64,000 bases of DNA from Falsigemmobacter intermedius (GCF_004054105.1 NZ_SBLC01000016.1:1-64000), one strand, 5' to 3'. Positions 29,517 through 37,401 are shown, counted from the first letter of the stretch. Notes: generated by a model not told the origin, from the sequence alone. Translations and numbers: made by a program.

Positions 29517-29541
29517 TGGCGGGGGCATTCCCCGCCATTTT
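29517..29541 (+). terminator. Rho-independent terminator after tpsA
   Basis: TGGCGGGG (29517-29524) pairs with CCCCGCCA (29530-29537), loop GCATT, followed by TTTT. It is 26 bp after the tpsA stop and separates the secretion operon from the next signalling genes. Confidence 0.8.
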
Positions 29542-29578
29542 CATTCGCGGTCGCCCCGTCTTTGTGGCAAAATAAGTG

Positions 29579-29596
29579 TCACGTCGCCTGACGTGA
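29579..29596. promoter_or_regulatory. Palindromic operator-like site TCACGTC-N4-GACGTGA
   Basis: Perfect 7-bp arms at 29579-29585 and 29590-29596 are separated by GCCT, 120 bp upstream of the molybdopterin-fold gene. It is a candidate site for a dimeric regulator, perhaps the LuxR-type protein encoded at 31619. No partner site was found. Confidence 0.35.
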
Positions 29597-29715
29597 TCTG
29601 ACAGATGCGGGCCCTAAGCCCTCCTGTCCGCTGGTTTTTAAAAGGTGAGAGGTTCCCGGAGCAATTTCCGCCCCCGTCTTCACTGAACGCGGGCAGGGCA
29701 ACCAATGAGACCGCC

Positions 29716-30225
29716 GTGACCACCAAATCTGCCTTCGCCCTTTCGCGCCGCCACCTGCTGACAGGTGCCGTTGCCGCGCTGACCTTTGCCCCCGCCGCCC
29801 GCGCACAAAGCGGCCCGCTTCTGCGGGTCGAAAGCAGCAGCGGCGTCAGCAGCTTCACCGAAGAGAGCTTCGCCGCGCTGCCGCAGTCGGTTCTGCGCAC
29901 CCATACCGCCTGGACCGAAGGCCCGCGCGAGTTTCAGGGCGTGGCGCTGAAAGATCTGCTGGCAGCCGCCGGTTTTGACAGCGCAGCCCTTCAGGGGCGC
30001 AGTCTGCGACTGCGGGCCCTGAATGAATATGAGGTCGCGATCCCGGCGGAAGACTGTGAGATCTATAACCCGCTTCTGGCACGCTCGATGGACGGCAGCC
30101 CCATGCTGCGCAGCGACAAAGGACCGCTCTGGCTGGTCTATCCGCGCGATCAGTTCCCTGAGCTGCATGACCAGCGCTATGACCACCGCTGGGCGTGGCA
30201 GCTGGCCGTGATCACCGTCGTCTGA
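29716..30225 (+). CDS. Exported molybdopterin-dependent oxidoreductase-like domain protein
   Basis: This 169-aa protein has a Tat-like leader SRRHLLTGAVAALTF, then a single small domain resembling the oxidoreductase molybdopterin-binding fold (sulfite-oxidase type). The C-terminal block GPLWLVYPRDQFPEL and RWAWQLAVI is typical of short, stand-alone members. The large cofactor-binding region of real sulfite oxidases is absent, so catalysis is doubtful and a sensing role is possible. GTG 29716 was chosen because the signal sequence begins there; in-frame sequence upstream is not signal-like and the ribosome-binding site is weak. The histidine kinase gene follows after 6 bp, which suggests that this protein is a periplasmic partner of that kinase. 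Confidence 0.7.
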   Translation: MTTKSAFALSRRHLLTGAVAALTFAPAARAQSGPLLRVESSSGVSSFTEESFAALPQSVLRTHTAWTEGPREFQGVALKDLLAAAGFDSAALQGRSLRLRALNEYEVAIPAEDCEIYNPLLARSMDGSPMLRSDKGPLWLVYPRDQFPELHDQRYDHRWAWQLAVITVV

Positions 30226-30231
30226 CCAGGC

Positions 30232-31632
30232 GTGAGACGCGTCGCCGGGATATATGTGCTCGCTCTGGGCTGTGTGGCCAGCTTCCTGGTGCTGATGGTG
30301 CTGTCCTTCAGTGAGCTGCGCACGATTGTGCGGCAGCTTTCTGACAACACCGGCGAGAATATGGTCTGGATGGTCTCTCAGGTCACGCGTGAGGCTTTGC
30401 GTGTTTCCCTGGTGCTTGAGCGCGGGACGCGCAGCGAGGGCACCTGGGAGGAACTGGCGTTTCGTCTCGATATGCTCGAAAGCCGGGTGCGCGTGATTTC
30501 GGAAGAGCCGCTGCGGGATTTCTTTCGCCGCCACAGTCGTGAGGCCGAGTTTGAGGCCTTTCACGCCTCTTTCGCGCGGCTGGTCACGGCGCTGCGCGTG
30601 GCCCCCGAACAGCTGCCGCCCGCCGGTCGTCTGACCCTGTCGCGTGAGATGGAGCGGCTGGCCAATGCCAGCTCCACCCTCGCCAATGCCAGCATGCTTG
30701 ATGAGCGCAATCTGCTGGGCCGCCACTATGACACCATGCGCAAAGCCAGCGAGGGGCTGCTTGCGGCCTCGCTGTCGGGGATGGCGCTCGGGCTGGCCCT
30801 GGGGGCCTGGCTTCTGCGCTCCCTGGTGCGCCAGAGCCGGGTGACCGAACAGCTGCAGCAGCACCAGGAGGGGCTGGAGCGTGTCGTGGCCGAACGCACC
30901 CGCGAGTTGAACGAAGCCCTGGCCACCGAGCGCCACGCCAAAGAGATCTACCGCAGCTTCATCACCACCGTGTCGCATCAGTTCCGCACCCCGCTGTCGG
31001 TCATCAATATGATCGGCCAGCGCCTCAAACGGCGCGCGCATCAGTTCTCTGCCGAACAGGTGCGCCAGAAGGCCGACAGCGTGACCACCGCGACCTCACG
31101 TCTTCTCGAACTGCTCAGCAGCGTCAGCCGCGCCGCGCTGATCGACCGGCTTGAGCTGAGCGATCAGGTGGAAACAATTGATATGAAAACCCTTTGTGAA
31201 AAGGTCATTCGTGATATGCGGCTTCTGGGCTATGCGAGGCCAATCCCGATCGATGCGCCCGATGATCTGCCGCATTGCCCGGGGGACCCGGTGCTGATTG
31301 CCCAGGTCGTTGAAAACCTGCTGAGCAATGCGGTGAAATATTCCGCCCCCGACAGCCCCGTCACGCTTACGCTGCGCAGTGACGCAGAGGCGCTCTTCTG
31401 CACGGTGACCGATCAGGGCATCGGTATCCCCGAAGAGGATCAGCCCCATATCTTTGAGCGCTTTCACCGGGCGTCCAATACCGCCAGTCATTTTGGCTCG
31501 GGCGTCGGGCTGAACCTGTCACGCACGGTGCTTGCGCTGCACGGGGGGGAGCTGAGCTTCTCTTCGGTGCTGGGCGCGGGCTCCGTTTTCACCTTCCGTC
31601 TGCCGCTGGAGAACCGACATGCCGCGTCCTGA
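30232..31632 (+). CDS. Membrane sensor histidine kinase
   Basis: The product is a 466-aa kinase with an N-terminal membrane helix (VLALGCVASFLVLMVLSF) and a second helix near residues 180-200. These bound a periplasmic sensing domain of about 150 residues with no recognised fold. A coiled coil leads to the H-box TVSHQFRTPLS with His249. The ATPase domain has NLLSNAVKYS, DQGIGIPEEDQ and GSGVGLNLSRT. It starts with GTG 30232, six bases after the molybdopterin-fold gene, and overlaps the response regulator gene by 14 bp. The three genes form one signalling unit. Its ligand is unknown; redox or oxidised sulfur compounds are possible given the partner, but this is inference. Confidence 0.88.
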   Translation: MRRVAGIYVLALGCVASFLVLMVLSFSELRTIVRQLSDNTGENMVWMVSQVTREALRVSLVLERGTRSEGTWEELAFRLDMLESRVRVISEEPLRDFFRRHSREAEFEAFHASFARLVTALRVAPEQLPPAGRLTLSREMERLANASSTLANASMLDERNLLGRHYDTMRKASEGLLAASLSGMALGLALGAWLLRSLVRQSRVTEQLQQHQEGLERVVAERTRELNEALATERHAKEIYRSFITTVSHQFRTPLSVINMIGQRLKRRAHQFSAEQVRQKADSVTTATSRLLELLSSVSRAALIDRLELSDQVETIDMKTLCEKVIRDMRLLGYARPIPIDAPDDLPHCPGDPVLIAQVVENLLSNAVKYSAPDSPVTLTLRSDAEALFCTVTDQGIGIPEEDQPHIFERFHRASNTASHFGSGVGLNLSRTVLALHGGELSFSSVLGAGSVFTFRLPLENRHAAS

Positions 31633-32260
31633 GCAACTGCTTATTCTGTGCATCGAAGACGAAGCCGATTTCCGCACCGAACTCGTCGAAGAGCTGGAGG
31701 CGCTTGGCTATCAGGCCATAGGTGCGGAAAGCGGCGAGGCGGGGCTGGCCTGTCTTGATGCTCTGCCGGCCGAAAGCGTCTCCTGCGTCATCTGCGATGT
31801 GATGCTGCCGGGATTTTCCGGCCTTGAGATGGTGCGCCTCCTGCGCGGCCATCCGGCCGTGGCCAAAGCGGCTCCGGTCCTGTTGCTGACGGCGCTGGTC
31901 GGGCGCGACGATATGCTGAGCGGGCTGCGGGCGGGGGCGGATGATTATCTGCTGAAACCGGTTGATCTGACGCTTTTGCAGGTCACGCTTGAAAACCGCC
32001 TGCAGCGGCTTGAGGATATGCGCCGCGCTCAGACCCCGGCGGGGCTGGAGGTGCCGCGCGATCTGCTCAAGCATCTGTCCCGCCGCGAAACAGAGGTGCT
32101 GACGCTGCTGGGCAAAGGCAAACGCTCGGGCGAAATTGCGCGCGATCTGACGATCTCAGAGCATACGGTGCGGCAATACACCAAAGACCTTTACCGCAAG
32201 CTGCGCGTTACCAGCCGGGTTGATGCGGCCCGCATTGCAATCGGGCTGAACCTCGTCTGA
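31619..32260 (+). CDS. Response regulator, REC-LuxR (NarL/FixJ type)
   Basis: This 213-aa DNA-binding response regulator is the likely partner of the preceding kinase. The receiver domain (about 1-125) has the acidic pair in CIEDEAD, the phospho-acceptor Asp60 in ICDVMLPGFSG, and the conserved Lys in LLKPVD. A LuxR-type helix-turn-helix (about 145-210) contains LSRRETEVLTLLGKGKRSGE and ISEHTVRQYTKDLYRKLRV. It overlaps the kinase gene by 14 bp. Its targets are not known. The palindrome at 29579 and the neighbouring secretion operon are reasonable candidates, but nothing in the sequence proves either. Confidence 0.88.
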   Translation: MPRPEQLLILCIEDEADFRTELVEELEALGYQAIGAESGEAGLACLDALPAESVSCVICDVMLPGFSGLEMVRLLRGHPAVAKAAPVLLLTALVGRDDMLSGLRAGADDYLLKPVDLTLLQVTLENRLQRLEDMRRAQTPAGLEVPRDLLKHLSRRETEVLTLLGKGKRSGEIARDLTISEHTVRQYTKDLYRKLRVTSRVDAARIAIGLNLV

Positions 32261-32326
32261 GGCTGCTTCTCTCTGCCTGATCCTGAGCGTCTTTCAGCCG
32301 AAGCGGCAGCGCGGCTGTCACGCGGC

Positions 32327-32351
32327 GGAACATTGAGGACCGACCCTGGTT
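32327..32351 (+). promoter_or_regulatory. EcfG-like promoter of the DUF892 gene
   Basis: GGAAC (32327-32331), 16-bp spacer, GGTT (32348-32351). The -35 box is exact and the -10 box has one difference from CGTT. It lies 45 bp upstream of ATG 32396. It supports the stress-related role of the gene it precedes. Confidence 0.4.
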
Positions 32352-32395
32352 TCTCCCCTGTAGCTGATCAATTGCCACTGGTGAGGAGAGATATC

Positions 32396-33139
32396 ATGGC
32401 CGCAAAAGCCGGGACTTCCGAGAAGGCTGCAACCACGCGCAGCAAGACCACCAAAGCCGGACGCACCAAAGAGGTGTCCTCCGCTAAACCCGCCGCAGAG
32501 CAGCGCCAGAAGCGCGCTAAGACGGCGGTGAGCAAGGTTGCGGCACGGGCCTCAACCCGTCAGCGCCGCACAGCCAGCGATGAAAAGGGGCTGATTGACC
32601 TTCTGGAGCATGCGCTGCGCGACATGTATTACGCCGAGCGCAAAATCTATCGCGCCCTGCCCAAAATGATCAAGGCAGCCGACGACGATGAACTTGCCGC
32701 AGCGCTGACCAGTCACCGGGAAGAGACCGCCACCCATATCGAGGCGCTGGAGGCCAGCTTTGAAGCGATGGGCCTGCGCGCAAAAGGTGAGAAATGTGAC
32801 GCCATCGACGGCATTCTCGACGAGGCGACGGGCATCCTTGAGGACTTCGGCGGCACCCTTGCGGGGGATGCAGCGATCATCTTCTCGGCCCGCGCGGTGG
32901 AGCATTATGAGATCTGCCGCTACAGCGCCATGGTCGGCTTTGCCGATGCTCTGGGCCTCGATGAGGTGCATAAGCATCTGCAGGGCGTGCTGGACCAGGA
33001 GATGGCGGCGGATGCCAAAATGGTCGCCCTGGCCGAAGGCTCAATCAATGAAGCCGCCTCTGAATATGACGAAGATGACAGCGATCCGGCACCCGACCCG
33101 GGAATGGCCGCCGCAAAGACCGGCGCAAAAAAGGCCTGA
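32396..33139 (+). CDS. Ferritin-like DUF892 (YciE/YciF family) protein with histone-like tail
   Basis: This 247-aa protein has an unusual three-part build. Residues 1-61 are rich in Lys, Ala, Thr and Arg (for example KAATTRSKTTKAGRTKEV), like the tails of bacterial histone H1-like proteins. Residues 62-215 are a four-helix ferritin-like DUF892 domain starting GLIDLLEHALRDMYYAERK, with further Glu/His metal-ligand candidates in HREETATHIEALE and EHYEICRY. The C-terminal tail is acidic (EYDEDDSDPAP) and ends AAKTGAKKA. DUF892 proteins are stress-induced in several bacteria, with unclear chemistry. The tail suggests DNA binding, which would recall the iron-storing, DNA-protecting Dps proteins; this is inference. 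AGGAG at 32384-32388 fixes the start. Confidence 0.85.
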   Translation: MAAKAGTSEKAATTRSKTTKAGRTKEVSSAKPAAEQRQKRAKTAVSKVAARASTRQRRTASDEKGLIDLLEHALRDMYYAERKIYRALPKMIKAADDDELAAALTSHREETATHIEALEASFEAMGLRAKGEKCDAIDGILDEATGILEDFGGTLAGDAAIIFSARAVEHYEICRYSAMVGFADALGLDEVHKHLQGVLDQEMAADAKMVALAEGSINEAASEYDEDDSDPAPDPGMAAAKTGAKKA

Positions 33140-33178
33140 ATTTCAGCCCTTTGTGCAATGAAATTTACGCAATGAAAG

Positions 33179-33204
33179 AAGGCCGCGATCCGTCGCGGCC
33201 TTTT
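33179..33204. terminator. Bidirectional terminator between DUF892 gene and yciA
   Basis: AAGGCCGCGA (33179-33188) pairs perfectly with TCGCGGCCTT (33193-33202), loop TCCG, then TT. It lies between convergent genes and can serve both. Confidence 0.85.
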
Positions 33205-33205
33205 C

Positions 33206-33625
33206 TCAGACGCTCTCTGCCGCTGCCGCTTCGCGCAGGTTCAGCGGGCGGGGCTGGCCGTCATCATCCACGGCGACCATGATGAAGATCCCCTCAGTCA
33301 CCTTTTCCGGCGCGGTCTGACGGTGGCGGCGCCAGGCCTCGACCTGAAGCGTCATCGAGGTGCGCCCGGTTTTCACGATCGAGGTATGGATCAGCACCGT
33401 GTCGCCCACCTTCACGGGCTTTCGAAAGGTCATCTCGCGCACCGCTGCGGTGACGGTGCGATGGCCGCAAAACTCAGAGCTGCGCGCGAAGGCGGCAAGA
33501 TCCATCTGCGACAACAGCCAGCCGCCGAAAATATCTCCGGCGGGATTGGTGTCCTCGGGCATCGCGATGGTGCGCAGGGTGATTTCCTGTCCGGTCGCTT
33601 GGGCTTGGGTGGCAGTCAGATCCAT
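33206..33625 (-). CDS. Acyl-CoA thioesterase, YciA-like hot-dog fold
   Basis: This 139-aa thioesterase would hydrolyse acyl-CoA to free acid and CoA in the cytoplasm. The YciA-type signature is clear: MPEDTNPAGDIFGGWLLSQMD, with the catalytic Asp in that segment, followed by VTAAVREMTFRKPVKVGD. Length fits the hot-dog family (about 130-150 aa). It is convergent with the DUF892 gene and upstream of nothing obvious; a 12-bp palindrome lies about 46 bp upstream of its start. Its location next to the pca operon may be chance, as it is separated from pcaB by a hairpin and about 170 bp. Confidence 0.88.
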   Translation of the reverse strand: MDLTATQAQATGQEITLRTIAMPEDTNPAGDIFGGWLLSQMDLAAFARSSEFCGHRTVTAAVREMTFRKPVKVGDTVLIHTSIVKTGRTSMTLQVEAWRRHRQTAPEKVTEGIFIMVAVDDDGQPRPLNLREAAAAESV

Positions 33626-33662
33626 GGCTCTTTCCCTCAGGGCGGGGCTCCGCCGGGGCGGT

Positions 33663-33688
33663 CGATGTGACGTTACGTAACGACATCG
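33663..33688. promoter_or_regulatory. Palindrome CGTTACGTAACG with extended arms
   Basis: A 12-bp perfect palindrome at 33671-33682 is flanked by CGATGT (33663-33668) and ACATCG (33683-33688), with two unpaired bases on one side. It sits 38 bp upstream of the yciA-like start and may be its operator. Confidence 0.4.
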
Positions 33689-33757
33689 CAGTGAAATGCC
33701 AAAGCGTCACGATGCCGCGACACTTTTTGTCGATAAGGTCTTGATTCTTGGAATTTT

Positions 33758-33784
33758 CCTGCGCGCAAGATTGTTGCGCGCAGG
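33758..33784 (-). terminator. Hairpin just after pcaB
   Basis: CCTGCGCGCAA (33758-33768) pairs perfectly with TTGCGCGCAGG (33774-33784), 10 bp past the pcaB stop in the direction of transcription. There is no T-run on that strand, so it may be an mRNA 3' stabiliser or a weak terminator. Confidence 0.5.
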
Positions 33785-33793
33785 ATGGGCCAA

Positions 33794-34852
33794 TCAGTCG
33801 GGCGTGCCGATCCGGCGGATCTGGCTGCAAAGCGTCGCGGCGACAGTTAACGCGCGCCCGGTGGTCTCAGCTATGCCTGGCAGCACCATCCATTCCAGCG
33901 CCCAGGCCGCGCCCGAGCGCTCCAGCTCATGCACCATGGCCTGATGGATCTGGCCCAGACTTCCGGCGTTAAAGCGCGCCAGAGTGACCAGAAGCTCTGC
34001 CAGCACCGGGTTTTGCTTATGCGGCATGGCGGAGGAACTGCCCCCCCCGGCAAGGGCAATCTCACCGATGCCCTGCTGCGCCATGAGGGCGATGTCCTGG
34101 CCCATCTTGCCCAGCGTGCCCGAAATCAGCGCGCAGAGACCGGCAAATTCCGCCACCCCGTCGCGCATGGAGTGCCAGGCGCGGGGCGGGTTTTCAAGGC
34201 CAAGGGCGGCGGCCACGAAAGCGGTGATGACATCGGCCTGATCTGCGATGGCACGGCGATCGCCCGAGGCCCCGCCGATCTGGACGCGGGCAACACGCGG
34301 ACGCAGTTCGCGCAGGCGCTGCAGATGCGCTTGGAGCGGCTGCTGCCAGGGCGCGATGCGGTCGGCCACGGTGATTTCCGTCGCGGCCTGCATCCGGGTA
34401 CGGCCCATCAGGGGATTTTCCCCAAATTCCGCACTCAGCCGCAGAAGGCTGTCGTTCAGCGCCGTCAGCCGCGCTTCAAAAAGATCAAGGCTCGCCGTCA
34501 TCGACAGCGCAAGGCTGGTGTCGATGACATCCTGCGAGGTGGCACCGGCGTGAACCGCCCCCTTCGCCGCACCGGCAGCCGCCTTCATCTGCGCCACAAG
34601 ACGGGGAATGACCACGCCGTCCTGACCGGTCCCGTCGCAAAGATCTGACAGATCAAAGCTCATGGCCTCAATGGCGCGGGCGGCGGTTTCGGCGGTCTCA
34701 GCTTCAACCCGACCGGCCCGACCAAGCGCCCGCGACCAGGCGGCCTCAAAACGGCGCATGCCCTCAAGCTGCGCCTCCGGGCTCCAGAGCGCGGCGGTCT
34801 CGGGATCCGCGAAAAGCCCTGCCAGCCAGGGATGGGTGAAAACATGGCTCAT
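33794..34852 (-). CDS. pcaB: 3-carboxy-cis,cis-muconate cycloisomerase
   Basis: PcaB cyclises 3-carboxymuconate to 4-carboxymuconolactone in the protocatechuate branch of the 3-oxoadipate pathway. The 352-aa protein belongs to the fumarase/aspartase superfamily and has the signature GGGSSSAMPHKQNP, with Gln where Arg is more usual, and the early GATSQDVIDT motif. It is about 100 residues shorter than Pseudomonas PcaB; I recall short forms in alphaproteobacteria, which lack the C-terminal domain. ATG 34852 (MSHVFTHPW) was chosen over an upstream in-frame start because AAGG precedes it and homology begins there. It is the last gene of pcaDCHGB, 58 bp after pcaG. Confidence 0.88.
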   Translation of the reverse strand: MSHVFTHPWLAGLFADPETAALWSPEAQLEGMRRFEAAWSRALGRAGRVEAETAETAARAIEAMSFDLSDLCDGTGQDGVVIPRLVAQMKAAAGAAKGAVHAGATSQDVIDTSLALSMTASLDLFEARLTALNDSLLRLSAEFGENPLMGRTRMQAATEITVADRIAPWQQPLQAHLQRLRELRPRVARVQIGGASGDRRAIADQADVITAFVAAALGLENPPRAWHSMRDGVAEFAGLCALISGTLGKMGQDIALMAQQGIGEIALAGGGSSSAMPHKQNPVLAELLVTLARFNAGSLGQIHQAMVHELERSGAAWALEWMVLPGIAETTGRALTVAATLCSQIRRIGTPD

Positions 34853-34910
34853 GGCGGGGCCTTTCTGAACAGCGTCAATGCGGCCCGAGGGTCCGGGCCG
34901 CACCAGGGTC

Positions 34911-35510
34911 TCAGATATCGAGGAAGACGGTCTCGCCCTCGCCCTGCAGGCGGATATCGAAGCGATATTTGCCCGGAGCGATCTTTTTGGCGATCAGCGT
35001 CTCAACGCGGGGGCGCTGCTCAATGCGGGCCAGCAGCGGATCGGCGGAATTGTCCTCATCCTCAAAATAGATGCGGGTCTGCAGGCCGATGTTGATACCG
35101 CGCGCCACGATCCAAAGCGAGATATGCGGGGCCTGAAGCTTCCCGCCACGCGCTTTGACCGCGCCCGGTTTCACGGTGCGCAGGGTAAACTCACCGCTTT
35201 CGGCATCGGCGGCAAAGCGGCAATGGCCAGACACCGCCGGATCCGCGCCGGGCTGGCCGGGGAAAATCCCTGCCGCATCGGGCTGCCAGCTCTCAATCAG
35301 CGCATCGCGCATCGCCCAGCCCGAGCCGTCAAAGACCTGACCGGTGATCTCGATGATCTCACCTTTTGCGCCCTCCGCGATCGGCGAGACCGCAACCTCT
35401 TCGTGGTAATAGCCCGGGTTGCCCGCATAGGTCGGCATCAGGCCGATGTGGACATAGGGGCCTGCGGTCTGAGAGGGTGTCTCAACTAGGAAATCGAGTT
35501 TCTGAACCAT
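34911..35510 (-). CDS. pcaG: Protocatechuate 3,4-dioxygenase alpha subunit
   Basis: PcaG is the structural alpha subunit of the intradiol dioxygenase that opens protocatechuate to 3-carboxy-cis,cis-muconate with O2. The 199-aa chain has the family start ETPSQTAGPYVHIGL and the fold segment APHISLWIVARGINIGL. As expected for an alpha subunit, it lacks the full set of two Tyr and two His iron ligands found in PcaH. Its length matches the Pseudomonas subunit (about 200 aa). It begins 3 bp after pcaH ends, so the two subunits are made together in equal amounts. Confidence 0.93.
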   Translation of the reverse strand: MVQKLDFLVETPSQTAGPYVHIGLMPTYAGNPGYYHEEVAVSPIAEGAKGEIIEITGQVFDGSGWAMRDALIESWQPDAAGIFPGQPGADPAVSGHCRFAADAESGEFTLRTVKPGAVKARGGKLQAPHISLWIVARGINIGLQTRIYFEDEDNSADPLLARIEQRPRVETLIAKKIAPGKYRFDIRLQGEGETVFLDI

Positions 35511-35513
35511 GGC

Positions 35514-36242
35514 TCACATCCCCTCGAGTTTGTTTTCAAACATGGTCTGACGGCGACCGCGCAGCACGATGTCGAACTTATACGCCAGGAAGTCATGCGG
35601 GCGCGAATTGTTCATATCGAGCGGCGCCACCAGGGTATCGAGCTGGCTGCGGTTGCGCACGGTGGCGGCAATCGGGCAGCGGTCGATCAGCGGGTCACCC
35701 TCAAAGTAAAGCTGGGTGATCAGGCGCTGGCCAAAGCTGTGACCATAGACCGAGAAGTGAATGTGCATCGGGCGCCAGTCATTGCCACGGTTCGGCCAGG
35801 GATAGGCACCGGGGCGGATGGTCAGGAACTGATAGCGGCCCTGCTCATCGGTAAGGGTGCGCCCGCAGCCGCCGAAGTTCGGATCAAGCGGCGCGAGATA
35901 GCTGTCTTTCTTGTGGCGGTAGCGGCCACCGGCATTGGCCTGCCAGATTTCGACCAGGGTGTTCGGCACGGCACGGCCGTTCTCATCCAGCACCCGGCCA
36001 TGAACGAGGATCCGCTCACCAATCGCCGGCGTGCCGTCTTTCGACCAGTTCAGGATCAGGTTGTTGTCCAGAGCGCCGATCAGCGAATGGCCGAAGGTGG
36101 GGCCGGTTTCTTCCGAGAGGCCCGATTCCATCGACAAAAGCGCCTGTTTGGGCGAGCGCAGGATCGAGGTTTTGTAATCCGGAAAATAGGGATCCGGGTG
36201 CATTTCGCGGTTGCGCGGGATCAGCGGGCCCTGGTCGCTCAT
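35514..36242 (-). CDS. pcaH: Protocatechuate 3,4-dioxygenase beta subunit
   Basis: PcaH carries the non-haem Fe(III) centre of protocatechuate 3,4-dioxygenase. In this 242-aa chain the four ligands are visible: Tyr108 (GGRYRHK), Tyr147 (PGAYPWPN), His160 and His162 (RPMHIHFSV). The positions correspond to those of the well-studied Pseudomonas putida enzyme, so an active enzyme is expected. The substrate region ([10 protein letters not shown]) is also conserved. Its ATG overlaps the pcaC stop (ATGA), and pcaG follows after 3 bp. Expression is probably induced through PcaQ bound upstream of pcaD. Confidence 0.95.
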   Translation of the reverse strand: MSDQGPLIPRNREMHPDPYFPDYKTSILRSPKQALLSMESGLSEETGPTFGHSLIGALDNNLILNWSKDGTPAIGERILVHGRVLDENGRAVPNTLVEIWQANAGGRYRHKKDSYLAPLDPNFGGCGRTLTDEQGRYQFLTIRPGAYPWPNRGNDWRPMHIHFSVYGHSFGQRLITQLYFEGDPLIDRCPIAATVRNRSQLDTLVAPLDMNNSRPHDFLAYKFDIVLRGRRQTMFENKLEGM

Positions 36243-36619
36243 TTGTCAGCTGCCTCCATTTCGGCATAGGTGGCTTCGGCGAGTTTGATCGCGTGATTGG
36301 CTTTCGGCACGCCTGCATAGATCGCGACATGCTGGAAGGCTTCCATGACATCGGTTTTCGTCGCACCGGTACGGGCGGTGGCGCGGATGTGCATGGGGAT
36401 TTCTTCGAAGTTTCCGGTCGCCGCCAGCAGCGCCAGCGTAATCATCGAGCGCTCACGCCGCGAGATATTGTCCGAGGCCCAGACGGTGCCCCAGGCGCTT
36501 TCGGTGATCAGCGACTGGAAGGGTTTCGAAAACTCGGTCTTATTGGCCTCAGCGCGGTCCACATGGGCATCGCCCAGCACGGCGCGGCGGGTCTCCATGC
36601 CTTTGTCGTAACGGCTCAT
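36239..36619 (-). CDS. pcaC: 4-carboxymuconolactone decarboxylase
   Basis: PcaC decarboxylates 4-carboxymuconolactone to 3-oxoadipate enol-lactone. The 126-aa protein has the AhpD-like carboxymuconolactone decarboxylase fold, with [19 protein letters not shown] and the conserved [16 protein letters not shown] and [16 protein letters not shown]. Length is normal for the stand-alone enzyme, so this is not the PcaC-PcaD fusion (PcaL) seen in some bacteria. ATG 36619 overlaps the pcaD stop by 4 bp and its own stop overlaps the pcaH start. A longer open frame upstream (to 37015) is a shadow of pcaD and was not used. Confidence 0.93.
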   Translation of the reverse strand: MSRYDKGMETRRAVLGDAHVDRAEANKTEFSKPFQSLITESAWGTVWASDNISRRERSMITLALLAATGNFEEIPMHIRATARTGATKTDVMEAFQHVAIYAGVPKANHAIKLAEATYAEMEAADK

Positions 36620-37401
36620 GCGGCAGTCCTTTCCAGGAAATCGGTGATGAGTTGCGCGGTGGCCTCGGGCTGCTCGACGCAGGGGATATGGCCGGCGTCG
36701 GGGATCAGCCGGAAGGGCGCGTTGCAAAGCGCGGCCGTGGCGCGGACCAGATCGGGCGGGGTGGAGCCGTCCTGATCGCCGCAGAGCACTTCGACCGGCA
36801 GGGTGAGGGCGCGGGTGCTTTCCGTCAGATCGGCACCGGCAATCGCGGCGCAGCAGCCGACATAACCCTCGACGGTCGTGCGCGTCAGCATATTGGTCCA
36901 GAGCGCAAATTCGGCGCGGGTTTCGCGGAAGGGGGCGGTGAACCAGCGCTCCATAATCGCCGGACCCATGGGGAGCAGCCCCCCCTCGCGCACCGCGGCG
37001 ATGCGGGTGTTCCACATCTCAGCCGTGCCGATTTTTGCGGCCGTATCCATCAGGATCAGCGCCTTCACCAGATCGGGCCGCTTTGCCGCCAGACCCTGGC
37101 CGATCAGCCCGCCGATGGAGAGACCGATGAAGGTCACATCCTTCACGCCCAGATGATCGCAAAGGGCCTCAGCATCTTCGACCAGCAGGTCCATGCTGTA
37201 GGGGGCAGGGCTGGCGTCTGAAAGGCCATGGCCGCGCTTGTCGAAACGGATCAGGCGCAGCCCTTTGGGCAAAAGCGCGATCAGCTGATCCCAGACCCGC
37301 AGGTCGGTACCGAGCGAATTGGCGAAAACAACCACACGGCCATCGCGCGGACCTTCGTCGCGGATGTGAAGCTGTGCGTCGGGACGGGTAAGAAACTGCA
37401 T
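36616..37401 (-). CDS. pcaD: 3-oxoadipate enol-lactonase
   Basis: PcaD hydrolyses 3-oxoadipate enol-lactone to 3-oxoadipate. The 261-aa protein is an alpha/beta-hydrolase with the nucleophile elbow GLSIGG (Ser95), the oxyanion region FANSLGTD, and a C-terminal catalytic His in DAGHIPCVEQP. It is the first gene of the pcaDCHGB operon on the minus strand. The start at 37401 is preceded by GGAGG in its leader. Upstream, in the 90-bp gap to the divergent pcaQ, lies a PcaQ-type operator, so the operon should be induced by a pathway intermediate, probably 3-carboxymuconate or carboxymuconolactone as known for PcaQ. Confidence 0.93.
   Translation of the reverse strand: MQFLTRPDAQLHIRDEGPRDGRVVVFANSLGTDLRVWDQLIALLPKGLRLIRFDKRGHGLSDASPAPYSMDLLVEDAEALCDHLGVKDVTFIGLSIGGLIGQGLAAKRPDLVKALILMDTAAKIGTAEMWNTRIAAVREGGLLPMGPAIMERWFTAPFRETRAEFALWTNMLTRTTVEGYVGCCAAIAGADLTESTRALTLPVEVLCGDQDGSTPPDLVRATAALCNAPFRLIPDAGHIPCVEQPEATAQLITDFLERTAA

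Noticed and set aside
35514-36242. Catechol 1,2-dioxygenase instead of PcaH
   Set aside because: The protein is a beta subunit beside pcaG with ligands at Tyr108, Tyr147, His160 and His162 as in protocatechuate dioxygenase, and the other genes are of the protocatechuate branch.
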